Positions 10,901-20,834 of a DNA stretch of 64,000 nucleotides are shown here, in pieces. The notes under the pieces were generated by a model that had not been told where the DNA came from, did not search any database, and saw only the letters and a list, made by a program, of their open reading frames with translations. Source of the DNA: Takakia lepidozioides (lineage: Eukaryota > Streptophyta > Takakiopsida > Takakiales > Takakiaceae); contig CM060732.1 of NCBI GenBank assembly GCA_030704615.1, positions 78,804,171 to 78,868,170 of the forward strand, given 5' to 3'. The position numbers and the translations under genes were made by a program. Within the stretch, counting starts at the first letter, position 1; each line of letters begins with the position of its first letter.

Positions 10901-11319
10901 GGTTGGCTTGTGAGTCAACCACAGTGGGGGACTAACTACTAAAGTCCCCCCATTCATCTCTGTTGAGACCTCCAGTGTGGATAACGAGGCCACCTTCACG
11001 ACCTTCTCCCTTCTTTCCCTTGGGCGATTTGCCTCACTTGAGTTGCCCGACAAACCGCCTTTTGCCCGGTGCTTATGACGCGGAAGTTGCCTCCACGCGC
11101 CACCCGTGCCAGGGAACAAGCGGGACATAGCTAGCGGCATAGGATATGCCGACTCGGCGTCAGCGGCTTCGTGCCGCACTGAAGTAATCCAATATGCGGT
11201 TCCGCGCGTTCTACAACTTCTCCATTCATTTCCGATACCGATCGTAAAACACCATGAGCAGCAGGATGTTGAGGTCCAGAATTCGAAGTGAAATTCTTGA
11301 TTTGTTTGGTTTTAGCCAT
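7948..11319 (-). CDS. nad7: nad7, complex I 49-kDa subunit, three exons
   Basis: Subunit of the peripheral arm of NADH:ubiquinone oxidoreductase, near the quinone site. Exon 1 is 11319-11180 (140 nt, [20 protein letters not shown]), exon 2 is 10120-10052 (69 nt, [14 protein letters not shown]) and exon 3 is 8920-7948. Exon lengths place the introns exactly at nad7i140 and nad7i209. Exon 3 is continuous through [19 protein letters not shown] and [20 protein letters not shown]-type ends to a genomic TAA; the later seed-plant introns are absent. An intact nad7 argues against most liverworts, where it is a pseudogene. Many Ser, Pro and Arg codons imply heavy editing. Confidence 0.95.
8921..10051 (-). 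other. Group II intron nad7i209
   Basis: The 5' end is GGGCGACCGCGAAGTCACCG and the 3' end is ...CTCTAT. Domain V is visible at about 9025-8975, with GAGCCGTGTGATGG pairing to CGCACGGTTC. No maturase motifs are seen. Both ends are nearly identical to those of nad9i283 and cox3i507, so these three are one intron family. AT hairpins sit at about 9280-9303 and 9668-9715. Confidence 0.85.
10121..11179 (-). other. Group II intron nad7i140
   Basis: It begins with GTGCGGCACGAAGCC after CTT CA of exon 1 and ends in CCTACCCAAC. Domain V lies at about 10192-10155 (GAGCCGTATGCGGGG paired to CGTACGGTTC). There is no recognisable maturase. An AT-rich double hairpin with GCTGCGCCCTGCGGCCT occupies about 10228-10300. 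Confidence 0.85.
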
Positions 11320-11342
11320 ATCTAATCATTTTTTTTCCACAG

Positions 11343-11415
11343 AGCCTACGACCGGACTTGAACCGGAGACCTTTCCCTTACCATGGGAACGCTCTACCAT
11401 CTGAGCTACGCGGGC
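11343..11415 (-). tRNA. trnT-GGU: tRNA-Thr (GGU)
   Basis: 73-nt cloverleaf. The anticodon stem TTCCC/GGGAA encloses the loop ATGGTAA with anticodon GGT. T-arm CCGGTTCAAGTCCGG is present. The acceptor GCCCGCG pairs with CGTAGGC except for one C-A mismatch at position 4, which C-to-U editing would repair. Confidence 0.93.
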
Positions 11416-11709
11416 CAACATCAACATATAGCCACTGTTCTTATTATTAAGAAGAAAACCGTAATTAAAGCCAAGAGCTGGCTCAATCTACGATGTTTTT
11501 GTTTCTCGGCTTGGCTGCTTCGCAGCCTGAAGGCTTGTGGAACCAAAAAATCGCTTTGCGAAGCGGGGCGCAGAAATGTAAAATATGGGGCACAGCTGCC
11601 CGCGGGCTTTGGGGCGAGGCATAACGAGATCTCCCGCAGGTGTTATAAAGCGTCATTCATCCAAGCACTTATGCTTTTTTTTTCACAGTAGGTAGATTAC
11701 TCGTTCATT

Positions 11710-11782
11710 TGGAGACGATCGGATTTGAACCGACAGCTTCATGCTTGCAAAACATGCGCTCTACCGATTGAACTACGTCCCC
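11710..11782 (-). tRNA. trnA-UGC: tRNA-Ala (UGC)
   Basis: 73-nt cloverleaf with acceptor GGGGACG pairing to CGTCTCC, loop TTTGCAA with anticodon TGC, and T-arm TCGGTTCAAATCCGA. It lies two bases from the 3' exon of trnS, so the tRNA block is probably processed from one transcript. Confidence 0.93.
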
Positions 11783-11784
11783 TA

Positions 11785-12983
11785 CGGAGAAAATGGGATT
11801 TGAACCCAGGATACGATATCGTTGTATTTGTCGGGATGGGCAGGCCCTCTCAAGCTTTCCCCCCAGAAATATTGTCAAAGCACTTCGCTATATCGACATC
11901 AAAAAGCCATCGTAGTGATCATCGCTTATCCAGTAACAAAGCCTTGCTATAGGTGCGATGATGGCGATCGGAATTACACTTCACAACGGGATCTACTGCC
12001 GCCATATGATATACGGCTTGAACCGCACGGTCAATAATAGTGGGAATCCTTTTATCTGTGGTGCCGGGCCATACACGTTTCACAGGACTCTAGTCTTTCT
12101 GAGCCTAACGAAGAACAAAAAGCGGTGATATATATATTTTTTGATTTCATAAAATATATTCTAACTCGCTAATAACTTTCCTCCTCGGGGTTTTAGAACC
12201 ATGGTTCATAGTTACACGGCGTACAGTCAAAGCCCTGCCTGAGAAGCCGCCGATTAACTCACGCTGCTTTTTGTTGCAGTATTCTGTATTATTAGTATTT
12301 GTAGCCGCCACCACTATGTCCTTTCGATAACTTTGGACAGTGACAATAGTTCCCTAATTTTATGATGCCAAGTCCTGGTTCCTATCCCATCAATTCCATA
12401 ATATAGAAGGGCTTTCGCCTTTCGAGCAGTCCTCTACCTGCATGGCGTTACTCTGCATTACCACAGAGCCTCCCGAAAGGAGCGATACGGGTTTACCAAG
12501 TTACGTGCAATGTACCATTTCTCTCAACGGAAAGAACCTGAAAAAACCCTGATGGAATTATGAACCCACGGTGATATCAAAATCAGAGATATAACCCTTT
12601 CCACGGCTAGCTTCCCGTCCGGGATGCCAACCATTCTCTAACCTAGGATATTCCATCTAGAAGATCTCTCGGTTCCGCCTCGGATTTTTTTTAACGAGGC
12701 CTTTTATTAGTTCGTTTGCACTGTTCATCTATTGATGAGGGAGAACGCGTAGCAGAAAAAAAGTTTATTTTTCGGTCTCTTTACCCTAGCATTAGCTTGG
12801 TACGGAATCCCAAGCATCATTAAATTGTTCCTAGAGCTTCACACCTTAGGATTACTCCCGACGTGTGTCTAGGTGGGGTAGGACGGGGTTTACGTCCTGT
12901 GGAATTGAACCACATTACATCGCACAGCTTCTTGTCGCACTGATTTGGCAAACCAAGGCTTTCAACCACTCAGCCATACCTCC
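11785..12983 (-). tRNA. trnS-GCU: tRNA-Ser split by a group II intron; genomic anticodon GCC, expected GCU
   Basis: 5' exon 12983-12941 (43 nt, GGAGGTATGGCTGAGTGG...) and 3' exon 11829-11785, together 88 nt with the long variable arm typical of serine tRNA. The intron site is position 43, as in the trnS-GCU intron of Marchantia mitochondria. The loop reads TTGCCAA, so the genomic anticodon is GCC (glycine), while relatives have TTGCTAA (GCU). C-to-U editing of the third anticodon base would restore serine. If it is not edited, the gene is dead or recoded. Confidence 0.85.
11830..12940 (-). other. Group II intron trnSi43
   Basis: Starts with the consensus GTGCGACAAG immediately after the 43-nt tRNA 5' half and ends ...CCCGAC before the variable arm. 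It is about 1.1 kb with no maturase motifs. The intron is well known in liverwort mitochondria; finding it with a vascular-plant-like intron set supports an early vascular lineage. Confidence 0.8.
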
Positions 12984-13035
12984 TTTTTGATAAAAAAAAA
13001 TTTTTTACCGATAACCGATACCGGTAAAGTTACCA

Positions 13036-13083
13036 GTTCATAAAGATATATATATATATATATATATATCTTTATGAACTGGT
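13036..13083. repeat. Long perfect palindrome with (TA)n core
   Basis: CCAGTTCATAAAGATATA on the left is mirrored as its exact complement on the right, around an alternating TA core, giving arms of more than 20 bp. It would extrude as a stable hairpin between trnS and trnD. It is one of the cleanest members of the AT-palindrome class. Confidence 0.85.
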
Positions 13084-13122
13084 TTTGTAATAAGCCTATT
13101 TAATTTCGGATTCAAGTTTCAC

Positions 13123-13196
13123 CGGGAAAAACGGGATTTGAACCCGCGACTTCTGGCGTGACAGACCAGCACTCTAACCAACTAAGCTATTTTCCC
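13123..13196 (-). tRNA. trnD-GUC: tRNA-Asp (GUC)
   Basis: 74-nt cloverleaf with acceptor GGGAAAA pairing to TTTTCCC, anticodon stem CTGGT/GCCAG, loop CTGTCAC with anticodon GTC, and a T-arm with CGGGTTCAAATCCCG. It follows trnS on the same strand. Confidence 0.93.
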
Positions 13197-13939
13197 GAAC
13201 ATAATGAATCATCGTAGATGATTCATCGGGATCTTTCCATTCTACTGGCTACGCCAGTAGAGATCCGAAAGTTAAAAACGGGGAGAAGAAAGTGACCCCC
13301 TAAAGCCACAAGGCTAATGTGGCTAGCGGCCCCGCGCAGCGGGGACGCGCGGTTCTCCGCTCTGCACCGGAAGGCACTTGGCAGTAGGAAGGTTAGTCAA
13401 CCTGTAGCCTTGCATGCTTCGGGGCCATTACGCAGTAATGGCCCCAAAGCATGCAAGTCTGGCTCGATTTTAAGTCGGAGCCCTTCGGCCTCTACTTGCT
13501 ATGCTAGTGGAGCCTTACTCTTTGCGCGGGCACCTTCTGATTCAATTCAAAAAACGTCCACAGGAATAAAAAATATATATTTTGCATTTTATCATGACTA
13601 TCTTAGACGGCTTGTACCATAAACCAAGAAAACGCCATGCGTTTTATGTTTTACTTCGCCCAAGAATACGCGAAGCAAAAAAGCGGTAATATATATATAT
13701 TATTACCGCTTTTTTTGCTCTGGTTTGCCACTTTCTCATATCTCGTCCAACTTTTATTTTTTTCCGAGAGCATTTAGCTCTCATTCATTCGCTATGCGAA
13801 TCAAGCGGGCTCGCTTTTTTTCCAAAAGTCCCCCCTTTTTTTTAAATTAAATATTATTGTGGTTTTACCACCATCAATCAAATTAGTAAATTTATTCATA
13901 CGCTAATTTCGATTTATAATTACAGATAATGGAAACCCT
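13197..13939. other. trnV-trnD spacer with hairpins
   Basis: No gene is seen. Inverted repeats are GAATCATCGTAGATGATTC near 13205-13223, a near-perfect GC-rich palindrome at about 13409-13456 (TTGCATGCTT and complement around GGCCATTACGCAGTAATGGC), and AAAAAAGCGGTAATAT with its complement at about 13676-13722. The region is built largely from such elements. Confidence 0.65.
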
Positions 13940-14012
13940 TGGGTAATAACGGACTTGAACCGCTGACTCTCTCGGTGTAAACGAGGCGCTCTACCAACTG
14001 AGCTAATTACCC
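13940..14012 (-). tRNA. trnV-UAC: tRNA-Val (UAC)
   Basis: 73-nt cloverleaf with acceptor GGGTAAT/ATTACCC, loop TTTACAC with anticodon TAC, and T-arm GCGGTTCAAGTCCGT. The anticodon stem CCTCG/CGAGA has one C-A mismatch at its base, again repairable by C-to-U editing. This native tRNA is lost in most seed plants. Confidence 0.92.
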
Positions 14013-15041
14013 TAATGTGTCGAATCATCAACTATCAAAGAGCACATCATGAGTGGTTCTTTTTTCGAGGGTGTTCGCTTTCTATTGATCGCTTGACGCT
14101 TTATCTTATTGCGCATCACCCACCAGATTCATCTTTCACCCTTGAGTTGCTACGCCACCAAAGTGCTTTCTCCGGCCTCTTGGTTGGAGCGAAGTGGATA
14201 AAGGGCCGGACCCAGAAATAGAAGCGGAAGGCTTAAGGAAAAAAAGCATAACAAAAAAAATATTTATTTTTAAAAATAACTAAAAAAAAAAATATATATA
14301 TATCTATTTTATTACTTAACACTTTTTTTTCGTCATCTAGCACGAAACGTCGACAGAAGGTATACCGTGTTCGTCTGCTAATCTTTTTATTGATCGTATA
14401 TAATTGAGTATACTATGTAATTGATAATGTTTCTTTTTTTTCTGAGAAGAGCGCGGGGGAAGCGAAGCATATTATTCAGAAGCTTTTTGGCGAGAGAAGA
14501 AAGTAGCCCCGGAAAGCCACTTTCGCCCTTCATCCGCTGTGCGAACAAAGTTGACCTCCCAGCCACTTTTTAAGAGGGCTTCCCCCATCGCAAAAAGATC
14601 TAGTATTTTTGGGCATTCACTGTGCGGGGACGGAGAGTCATTGTTCCGCGAAGCGCTTTCATCTCTTCCACCGAAGAGATGAAACTGCCAAGCGGGGCGA
14701 AGAGAATCGAACGCACAGAAAAAAAAAAATTTGGCAGCGCCCTGCTTGATTCGCTTGACAGGACCCCACGTCCCGGCATGCTCTCAGTGAAAGTTCTCAG
14801 AGAGCCCTTCTATCGTTCCCGCCCTCCGGGCTCTCTGGCCGCAGACTGCACTTCGTTGGCTACGCCAACAGAGGCTCTGAGAGATCAATTAAGTTGATGA
14901 ATGACTGATCATGCCTACTCATCGGGGTTTATCCCATTTTGTTCGCACAGCGATGAAAGGAATGCTAAGAGCTTGCAACACGAGAAAAGCAAAAAAAATC
15001 TTTTTTTCTGCTTCACGTTTTCTGGCTTGTAGTTTTCTGGG
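14013..15041. other. nad3-trnV spacer, no gene seen
   Basis: About 1 kb of mixed repeat sequence: A/T runs at 14250-14330, GC-rich snippets, and a CCAGAAAACGTGAAGC-like motif at about 15012-15030 (on minus) that recurs near 113 and 24790. Short plus-strand ORFs here show no homology that I can recognise. Confidence 0.55.
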
Positions 15042-15398
15042 TTACTCCCGATCTGAAGCGCCCTTTTTCCATTCATATACAAATCCAATCGTCGAAATCA
15101 ATGAAAATACTATCATAGACCAAGATCCAAACAAACCAATCCTGTTAGGAGGAACTGCCCGAGGAAATGAAAAGGTGACTTCCAAATCAGATATAATAAA
15201 TGAAATAGAAACGAGATAAAATCGTATATCAAAACGACTTCTGGCATCATCAGAAGGATCAGAACCACATTCGTGAGCTGACAATTTCTCTGGATAAGCC
15301 GAACTGGAAGAAGAAGCAGATGAAAAAGAAACGCCAATTGGGATCAAGGAAAATAGCAAACTTATTACTAAATAGACACAAATAGGTGCAAATTCCGT
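15042..15398 (-). CDS. nad3: nad3, NADH dehydrogenase subunit 3
   Basis: Membrane subunit of complex I, 118 residues as in other land plants. The first codon is ACG at 15398-15396 (then EFAPICVYLVISLL), for editing to AUG. YPEKLSAHECGSDPSDDAR corresponds to the conserved YPEKLSAYECGFDPFDDAR loop, whose unedited Ser and His codons show the editing load. DVRFYLVSISFI-type and YEWKKGASDRE segments complete it. It ends with a genomic TAA. trnW lies 23 bases beyond on the other strand. Confidence 0.95.
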   Translation of the reverse strand, partial: TEFAPICVYLVISLLFSLIPIGVSFSSASSSSSAYPEKLSAHECGSDPSDDARSRFDIRFYLVSISFIISDLEVTFSFPRAVPPNRIGLFGSWSMIVFSLISTIGFVYEWKKGASDRE

Positions 15399-15421
15399 GA
15401 ACCAGGAACCGCTTTTTTTTT

Positions 15422-15494
15422 AGGGGAATAGTTCCAATGGTAGAACAATGGTCTCCAAAACCACAGGTTAAGGGTTCGAATCCCTTTTCTCCTG
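15422..15494 (+). tRNA. trnW-CCA: tRNA-Trp (CCA)
   Basis: 73-nt cloverleaf on plus, one of few plus-strand genes. Loop CTCCAAA has anticodon CCA, the T-arm is AGGGTTCGAATCCCT, and acceptor AGGGGAA pairs with TTCTCCT. The anticodon stem ATGGT/ACCAC has an A-C mismatch repairable by C-to-U editing. Confidence 0.92.
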
Positions 15495-15550
15495 ATTACA
15501 CCAGATCTCGGTGGAGGTAGCGATCAATCATCGAACATGATTGATTAACT

Positions 15551-15886
15551 TTATAAGTTGTTGCGAAGGGATACACTTGATTTGCTGGAGCCATCAAATA
15601 TAATTCTTTTTCCCTGAAACCCGAATGAGTTGCTAAGGAACTCACTCTGTGTGAATCTTTGGCGAAAGGGCGACGCGTTTACTGTCAATTTGCTCGCACA
15701 TGCATAACCTGCGGCCTTTAATGGCGATAAATTTTCCGGAAAAGACTGATGCATCACTTCGTGATACGGTTCTAATGAAATAATAATTGGGCGATACATA
15801 GTCGATCTGCTCTGTTGTTCCTCCAGATCAGAGGGGCCACCCAAACGTTCCCTGATACGAAATGTTGCCGGCACTAGAAAAGACAT
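15551..15886 (-). pseudogene. Chimeric ORF containing a copy of the atp1 3' end
   Basis: This 111-codon frame is not a known gene. Its second half, about 15608-15692 on minus, resembles the end of the true atp1 at 16244-16305 in both DNA (TGAGTTGCTAAG, shared GTAAATTT/GTGAATCT and ACTGT(T/C)AATTTGCTCG blocks) and peptide (RQRFTQSEF against RQKFTQSFL). The first half (MSFLVPATFRIRERLGG...) is unrecognised. It appears to be a recombination product of an atp1 duplicate with unrelated sequence, as plant mitochondrial chimeric ORFs usually are. Confidence 0.6.
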
Positions 15887-16234
15887 GCCGTTACTGGATA
15901 CCTAATAATATCTAATGGTATATTATCCAAATACCCGTCCCTGTTCTCTCTTCTTCGGAGTCTAGCTTCGCCCCTTGGTAACTTTGGGAGGACCAAAAAG
16001 AGAAAGGATAAGTGAAAAAAAAGTGAAGGGGATGGAGGGGGGAAGAGCTCCGCTCGTATGGCGAAGCCTTACTAAGGGCGTAGCCGGAGGGCTGAAAAAG
16101 AAAGATTTGGCTGCGCCCCGGCCGCTTTCACCCTCCACCCGGAGGCACGGAAAGAAAACCAGCGGCCTGAAAAAAAATAAAAAAAAAAAAAACTATATAT
16201 ATTTAAAAAAAAAATTTTTTTTAATTTAATCTTT

Positions 16235-19200
16235 TTAAACTGAATGAGTTGCTAAGAAGCTCTGTGTAAATTTTTGACGAAAGGTAGCCGGTTGACTGTT
16301 AATTTGCTCGGTGATGTTTTTTTGTTGTACAATAGCAGAAAGTATACCTGGGTCCATAGACTTCAAAAGCTCGTGTTCATATTGATTGATGATCGAAATA
16401 GGAATTTGATCTAAATAACCTTTGACAGCTGCATAAATAACCACGATTTGTTTTTCAATAGGAATTGGGCTATATTGTGGTTGTTTAGGAACCTCTGTTG
16501 GCCTAGCCCCACGATTTGATGAATACTGAGTAGCAGCATCAAGGTCTGAACCGGATTGAGCAGAAGCGGCTACTTCACGATATTGCGCCAATTCTGGTTT
16601 TAAGCTCCCACATACTTGTTTCATAGCTTTCAACTGAGCCGCAGAACCTCGAGAGTAGGGTTCGCGCCCATCTCTAGACGTTAGCACGGGATAGAGAACC
16701 CGGCCCCCTCTCAAAGAACCGCGCGCGATAGTCACCTATCACACGGCTCCCTTCTCCTGAAACCTGCCACTTCTAGACGACGACGTTCAAATCAATATCG
16801 GTCATCAATACCTTGCCCGCGTGTAGTTCGTCATGATGTCGAGCACACAGAGGGATTTGCTTCTTCCCATTGAGTGCCGATTGGATAGCCTTAGTTCTCT
16901 GTAATATCTTAACCTCTCTGACGGATCGCACTTTGTGCTTCCCGGCCGTGTAAGCCTTTTCTAGTTGCCGGATATGTTGCATCTCTACGACCCGCGAGTA
17001 CCTTACTTCGGCTTAACCTTATAAGGAGCCTATTTATGACTGACTCAGGCGGGGTTGGGTCCGTCGTTAAGAAGCACTTCTGAAATCCAATTCTTTAGCT
17101 TATACGAGGCCTATTGGGGCTTCCACTTGCACCCATCTGGCCACCCGTCTGTCCGGCGGAGCTACCCCGCGGCGGCGGCCTCGCTCTCCCATTTCTTCAG
17201 TGGCTCTAGTGACTATCTTTCCTCGGTCCACGGCCGCCCGGAGGGCTTCTAGTATTTCCAGGAATATTTGTATTTCTTCCTCTGGAAACAGTCCTTGTCT
17301 CAGGGCTGACCTTAGGAATATCTGAAGGATTTTTTATTGGGTCTTCCCTCGCCATTGAAAGCTCTCTTCTTTCGGCATAGCCAAAATATGTTGTGTTGCC
17401 GTTTCGATAGTCCGTCTTTTGGCTCCGTCCCTACCCAGCTCTCGGCGCCACTTCTCGTATGCCGAGGTCCAGCATTTCGGAACCGCGCGGCGGCACTCCC
17501 TTCCCCAGCACTCTTCTAGCCCTTGCTCAAGTCTCATGGCGTGAGCTCTAAAAGACCGCCCCGATGTAGGCGGAGCTTACCACAGGCATATGCTTTGGGT
17601 TAGGCACCCATGGAAGAACACCCAGGGACGGGATCTTGTCGGACACTGCGTGACTGAGTCGATTTTTTTCCGCGTTCACTTGCAGCTTTAGGTCCGATTG
17701 TATAAATTGTGTCACTCTCTTCGGGATTTTGAGCGCGGTGGCCTCGCTCCCTAAGACGCCAATCGGAAAATCGTCTGCATATCTGATGTACCTCACCCTG
17801 ACGAACCCAGGATTTTTATAGTCTTGGTGGCTGATTCGCAGCTTCCTTGCCGTGCGCACTCGATGCCGCTTTTCGCGCCTTAGCTGTTCCGGATTCCCCC
17901 CTGATCTTGCCATCGTTCTCTCATCCAGGTAAATTAGCTTTCGATATTCGGGGTTGATGTGGCGTTTCTTAGATTCCGTGTTCCACTCCTTCTTAATTCG
18001 GTCTACTCCATCGTCCGGTCGGTGGGGGTAGATGTTGCACAAAAGAGATGACGGTACGCTTCCTTGAGGTATCTTCTCATATGTAGGTCTTCCCACGCCT
18101 ATTATGCCCACGTGGAACATCTGTGTTAACGTATCCAAAAAGCGTTGATCCTGTATCTTCTCCGAAAGGATGCCTTTGAGCCTTTTCTGATTCGAGGTAT
18201 CGTAGCACTTCCGAATGTCAACCTCAATGAACCAGGACGTTCCTTTCCATCCATACCTTACGGTTTCGAGTGCCGTGTGGCAGGACTTGCCCGGTCTGAA
18301 CCCGTGCGAGTCCTCCGAGAATGTTGGTTCGTATTATATTCTTTCTAGGACCGCTCTGATGGCTTCTTTTATTACCTGGTACCTGGGGCTGATCACCGTA
18401 AGCGGTCTCGTCTTCCCGGTTTTTCCTGGTTTCGGGATGTTGACTCGTCCCGCGGGTTCGAATGGATAATATGTCCCCGCGCGCAGTTGTTCTGCGGTGT
18501 GCCCGAACCATCTCCAGTTGATGCCCTCCAGGGGGTAAAAAAATGTCCCCGAGTTTTTATTTGATGTGTTCGCACGCTGCTATGAGCGCATGCGGGTCAG
18601 CTATTATGTCGAGGATCTCCCGATATTTTCCGTCGACGTTAGGTTTCAGTTTCCGAATTCGATTGGCCGCAGCCTCAACTCGGACAGGAGAAGCAGGACT
18701 TTCCTGATTCTCAGTTCTATCCATCGCCGAACTGACGAGGTTCCCCTCGCAAGTTCTTGTGGTGGTTCCACTGGGACCGTACGAATCGCAGCCTCTCCCC
18801 ATGGACAGGCCCCGATTCCCATCGGGAGTTCCCTCTAGGTATTGAACGATTTGTAGGGCCTTGGTTGACCCGTTCGTCGCCGTGGAGTCTGTGTGTTTTC
18901 CGACGCAGGGTTCCCCTTTTCCTCCCCGTGTAGTAGAAGTACTCATGCTGCGGACGGCACATATCCCGAGTTAACGCAGGTGTAATCCTGGGTGTCTCCC
19001 CTCTGAGAGTAGGGCGACCATCATCGAGGTTCGTTCTCCTAAACTTCCGATAGTTAGTTTCTGACTTACCTGCTTCCGACCCAGTTCCGGCCGGGTAAGG
19101 CAGATTACGCGCTGAGGGATCCTACGCAGAGCTTTCCAACTCCAGCGATCCCATGTAGATCTCACCCCGCTCACACGACTTACAGATAATCCCACGTTAA

Positions 19201-20314
19201 TAGCAGGTCGAATTCCACGATAAAAGAGTTCTGTTTCCAAAAAGATTTGTCCATCTGTAATGGGAATAACATTGGTAGGAATATAAGCAGACACGTCTCC
19301 AGCTTGTGTTTCGATCACAGGTGATGCAGTCAAGCTACCCGCACCAGTCTGGTCTGACATTTTAGCGGCTCTTTCTAATGAACGGGAATGTAAATGGAAC
19401 ACATCTCCTGGGAACGCCTCACGACCCGGTGGTCGACGTAATAATAATGACATTTGGCGATGGGCCACTGATTGCTTACTCAGGTCATCATAAATGATTA
19501 ATGCGTGCATTCCATTATCTCGAGAATATTCTCCCATAGCACGACCTGAATATGGTGCCGGGAATTGCAGAGGAGCGGGATCCGGAGCAGTGGCTGCTGC
19601 GATAATGCGATATTCTAAAGCGCCCGCTTCTGAAGGAATCTTAACTAATTGTGCCACGGTTGAACGTTTCTGTCCAATCGCTACATACACACAATACAAT
19701 TTTTCACTATCCGAGGTGCCCTGTGCGTTGATTTGTTTCTGGTTCGATATGGTATCAATAGCTATAGCAGTCTTTCCAGTTTGTCTGTCTCCTATTATAA
19801 GTTCTCGTTGACCACGACCTATAGGAACCAGGCTATCCACTGCTTTTAATCCCGTTTGCATGGGTTCGTGCACAGATTTACGTGCAATAATCCCGGGGGC
19901 TTTAACTTCTACACGTCTCCGTTCCGCAGCGCTTAAAGCACCTTTTCCATCAATAGGTACTCCTAACGCATCAACCACACGACCTAACAAGGCCTTTCCT
20001 ACAGGAACATCCACAATAGATCCAGTGCGTTTGACAATATCTCCTTCTTTAATGGCAGTATCACTACCAGATATAACGATTCCTACATTCTCATTTTCTG
20101 GATTCAAAGCCATTCCTTTCACACCGCTGGCAAATTCAACCATTTCCCCGGCCTGAATCTTGTTTGATCCATAAACACGTGCAATTCCATCTCCAACTGA
20201 TACCACTCGACCGATCTCATCCACTTGCAATTTAGTGTAGTAATTGGTAATTCTTTGTTCTAATAATGTAGATAGTTCCGCTCCAGCCAATTCATTTCCA
20301 GTCAATTTGTTCGT
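16235..20314 (-). CDS. atp1: atp1, ATP synthase F1 alpha subunit, two exons
   Basis: Alpha subunit of mitochondrial ATP synthase, 518 residues. Exon 1 is 20314-19173 and exon 2 is 16649-16235. The P-loop GDRQTGKTA and the SVSRV segment are clear; exon 2 carries [17 protein letters not shown] to the terminal SFLATHSV. The start is taken as ACG at 20314-20312, which gives [15 protein letters not shown] after editing. [10 protein letters not shown] looks like a 15-base tandem duplication compared with the MNKLAGAELS of relatives. After removing those 15 bases, the intron falls at atp1i1127. Unedited Ser, Pro and Arg codons are frequent. Confidence 0.94.
16650..19172 (-). other. Group II intron atp1i1127
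   Basis: The 5' end GAGCGGGGTGAG aligns with GTGCGGAGCTGAG of nad4i461. The 3' end CTACTCTCG matches the CTACTCTCC tails of nad1i728 and nad4i461, which fixes the splice sites. Domain V is at about 16752-16715 (GAGCCGTGTGATAGG paired to CGCGCGGTTC). The 2.5 kb intron carries a decayed maturase. Confidence 0.85.
16773..18946 (-). pseudogene. Decayed group II maturase/RT with HNH domain in atp1i1127
   Basis: Pieces of one protein occur in order but in different frames. They are an N-terminal segment ending [17 protein letters not shown] (18946-18557), RT fragments, the catalytic RYIRYADDF segment (18138-17548), a basic C-terminal region, and an HNH-like tail [15 protein letters not shown] (about 16860-16800). 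Breaks between the segments mean no full-length protein is encoded. It is a once mobile intron that has lost its own maturase, so splicing presumably relies on other factors. Confidence 0.75.
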
Positions 20315-20411
20315 AAATTAATCAAACCTTCTACCAATAAATTAAAAAATTCCACAATCTGAACCTTCAGATTGTGCCCAATTTATCATCTTCAATGATG
20401 AATCGGGACGG

Positions 20412-20448
<37 letters not shown>

Positions 20449-20834
20449 TTGGCCGAGCTCCTTGAGGCCAATAAAACGAAAGGGGAAGAGAAGACGCGAA
20501 AAAAAAAGAATTTTTTAGGGCGTAGCCAAAAAATTTTTGGGGATTTTTTGGCGCAGCAAGAAATATTTTTTTTTCTTCTCTCCACCTTTCTTCGTTAAGC
20601 CAATGAAGTAGCGGAGGCCCACTTTCTTCTCTCGAACCCCCATCACCCGAGCGCGGCGTTTTCACGAAGGGTCAACACTCCCGCTGTTTCGGCTTGGAAA
20701 GACCGGGGTTGGTTCGAACAGGCAAAGCGGATTATTCGGCTTGCCGCAGAACCGAGCCAAGCATGCAATTACTACGGAATTGCATATTCTCGAGATGGCT
20801 GTAAGCATTTTTTGCTTACTTTCCATTCGATTTG
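20315..20834. other. nad9-atp1 spacer with about 40-base G run
   Basis: No gene is seen. A run of G broken once (GGGGA then G only) spans about 20407-20447 and is the longest homopolymer in the window. Next to it (20495-20590) are A/T hairpins with GGCGCAGCAAG, a rearranged version of the GCTGCGCC motif. Length heterogeneity or assembly error in the G run is likely. Confidence 0.75.
20407..20447. repeat. Poly-G tract
   Basis: About 40 bases of G with a single early A. It is between the atp1 start and nad9 end. Shorter G or C runs occur near 28788, 34367, 41549, 45309 and 51508. Confidence 0.9.

Noticed and set aside
16773-16982. HNH-like ORF as an independent gene
   Set aside because: Its place just before domain V and after RT fragments shows it is the tail of the atp1 intron maturase.
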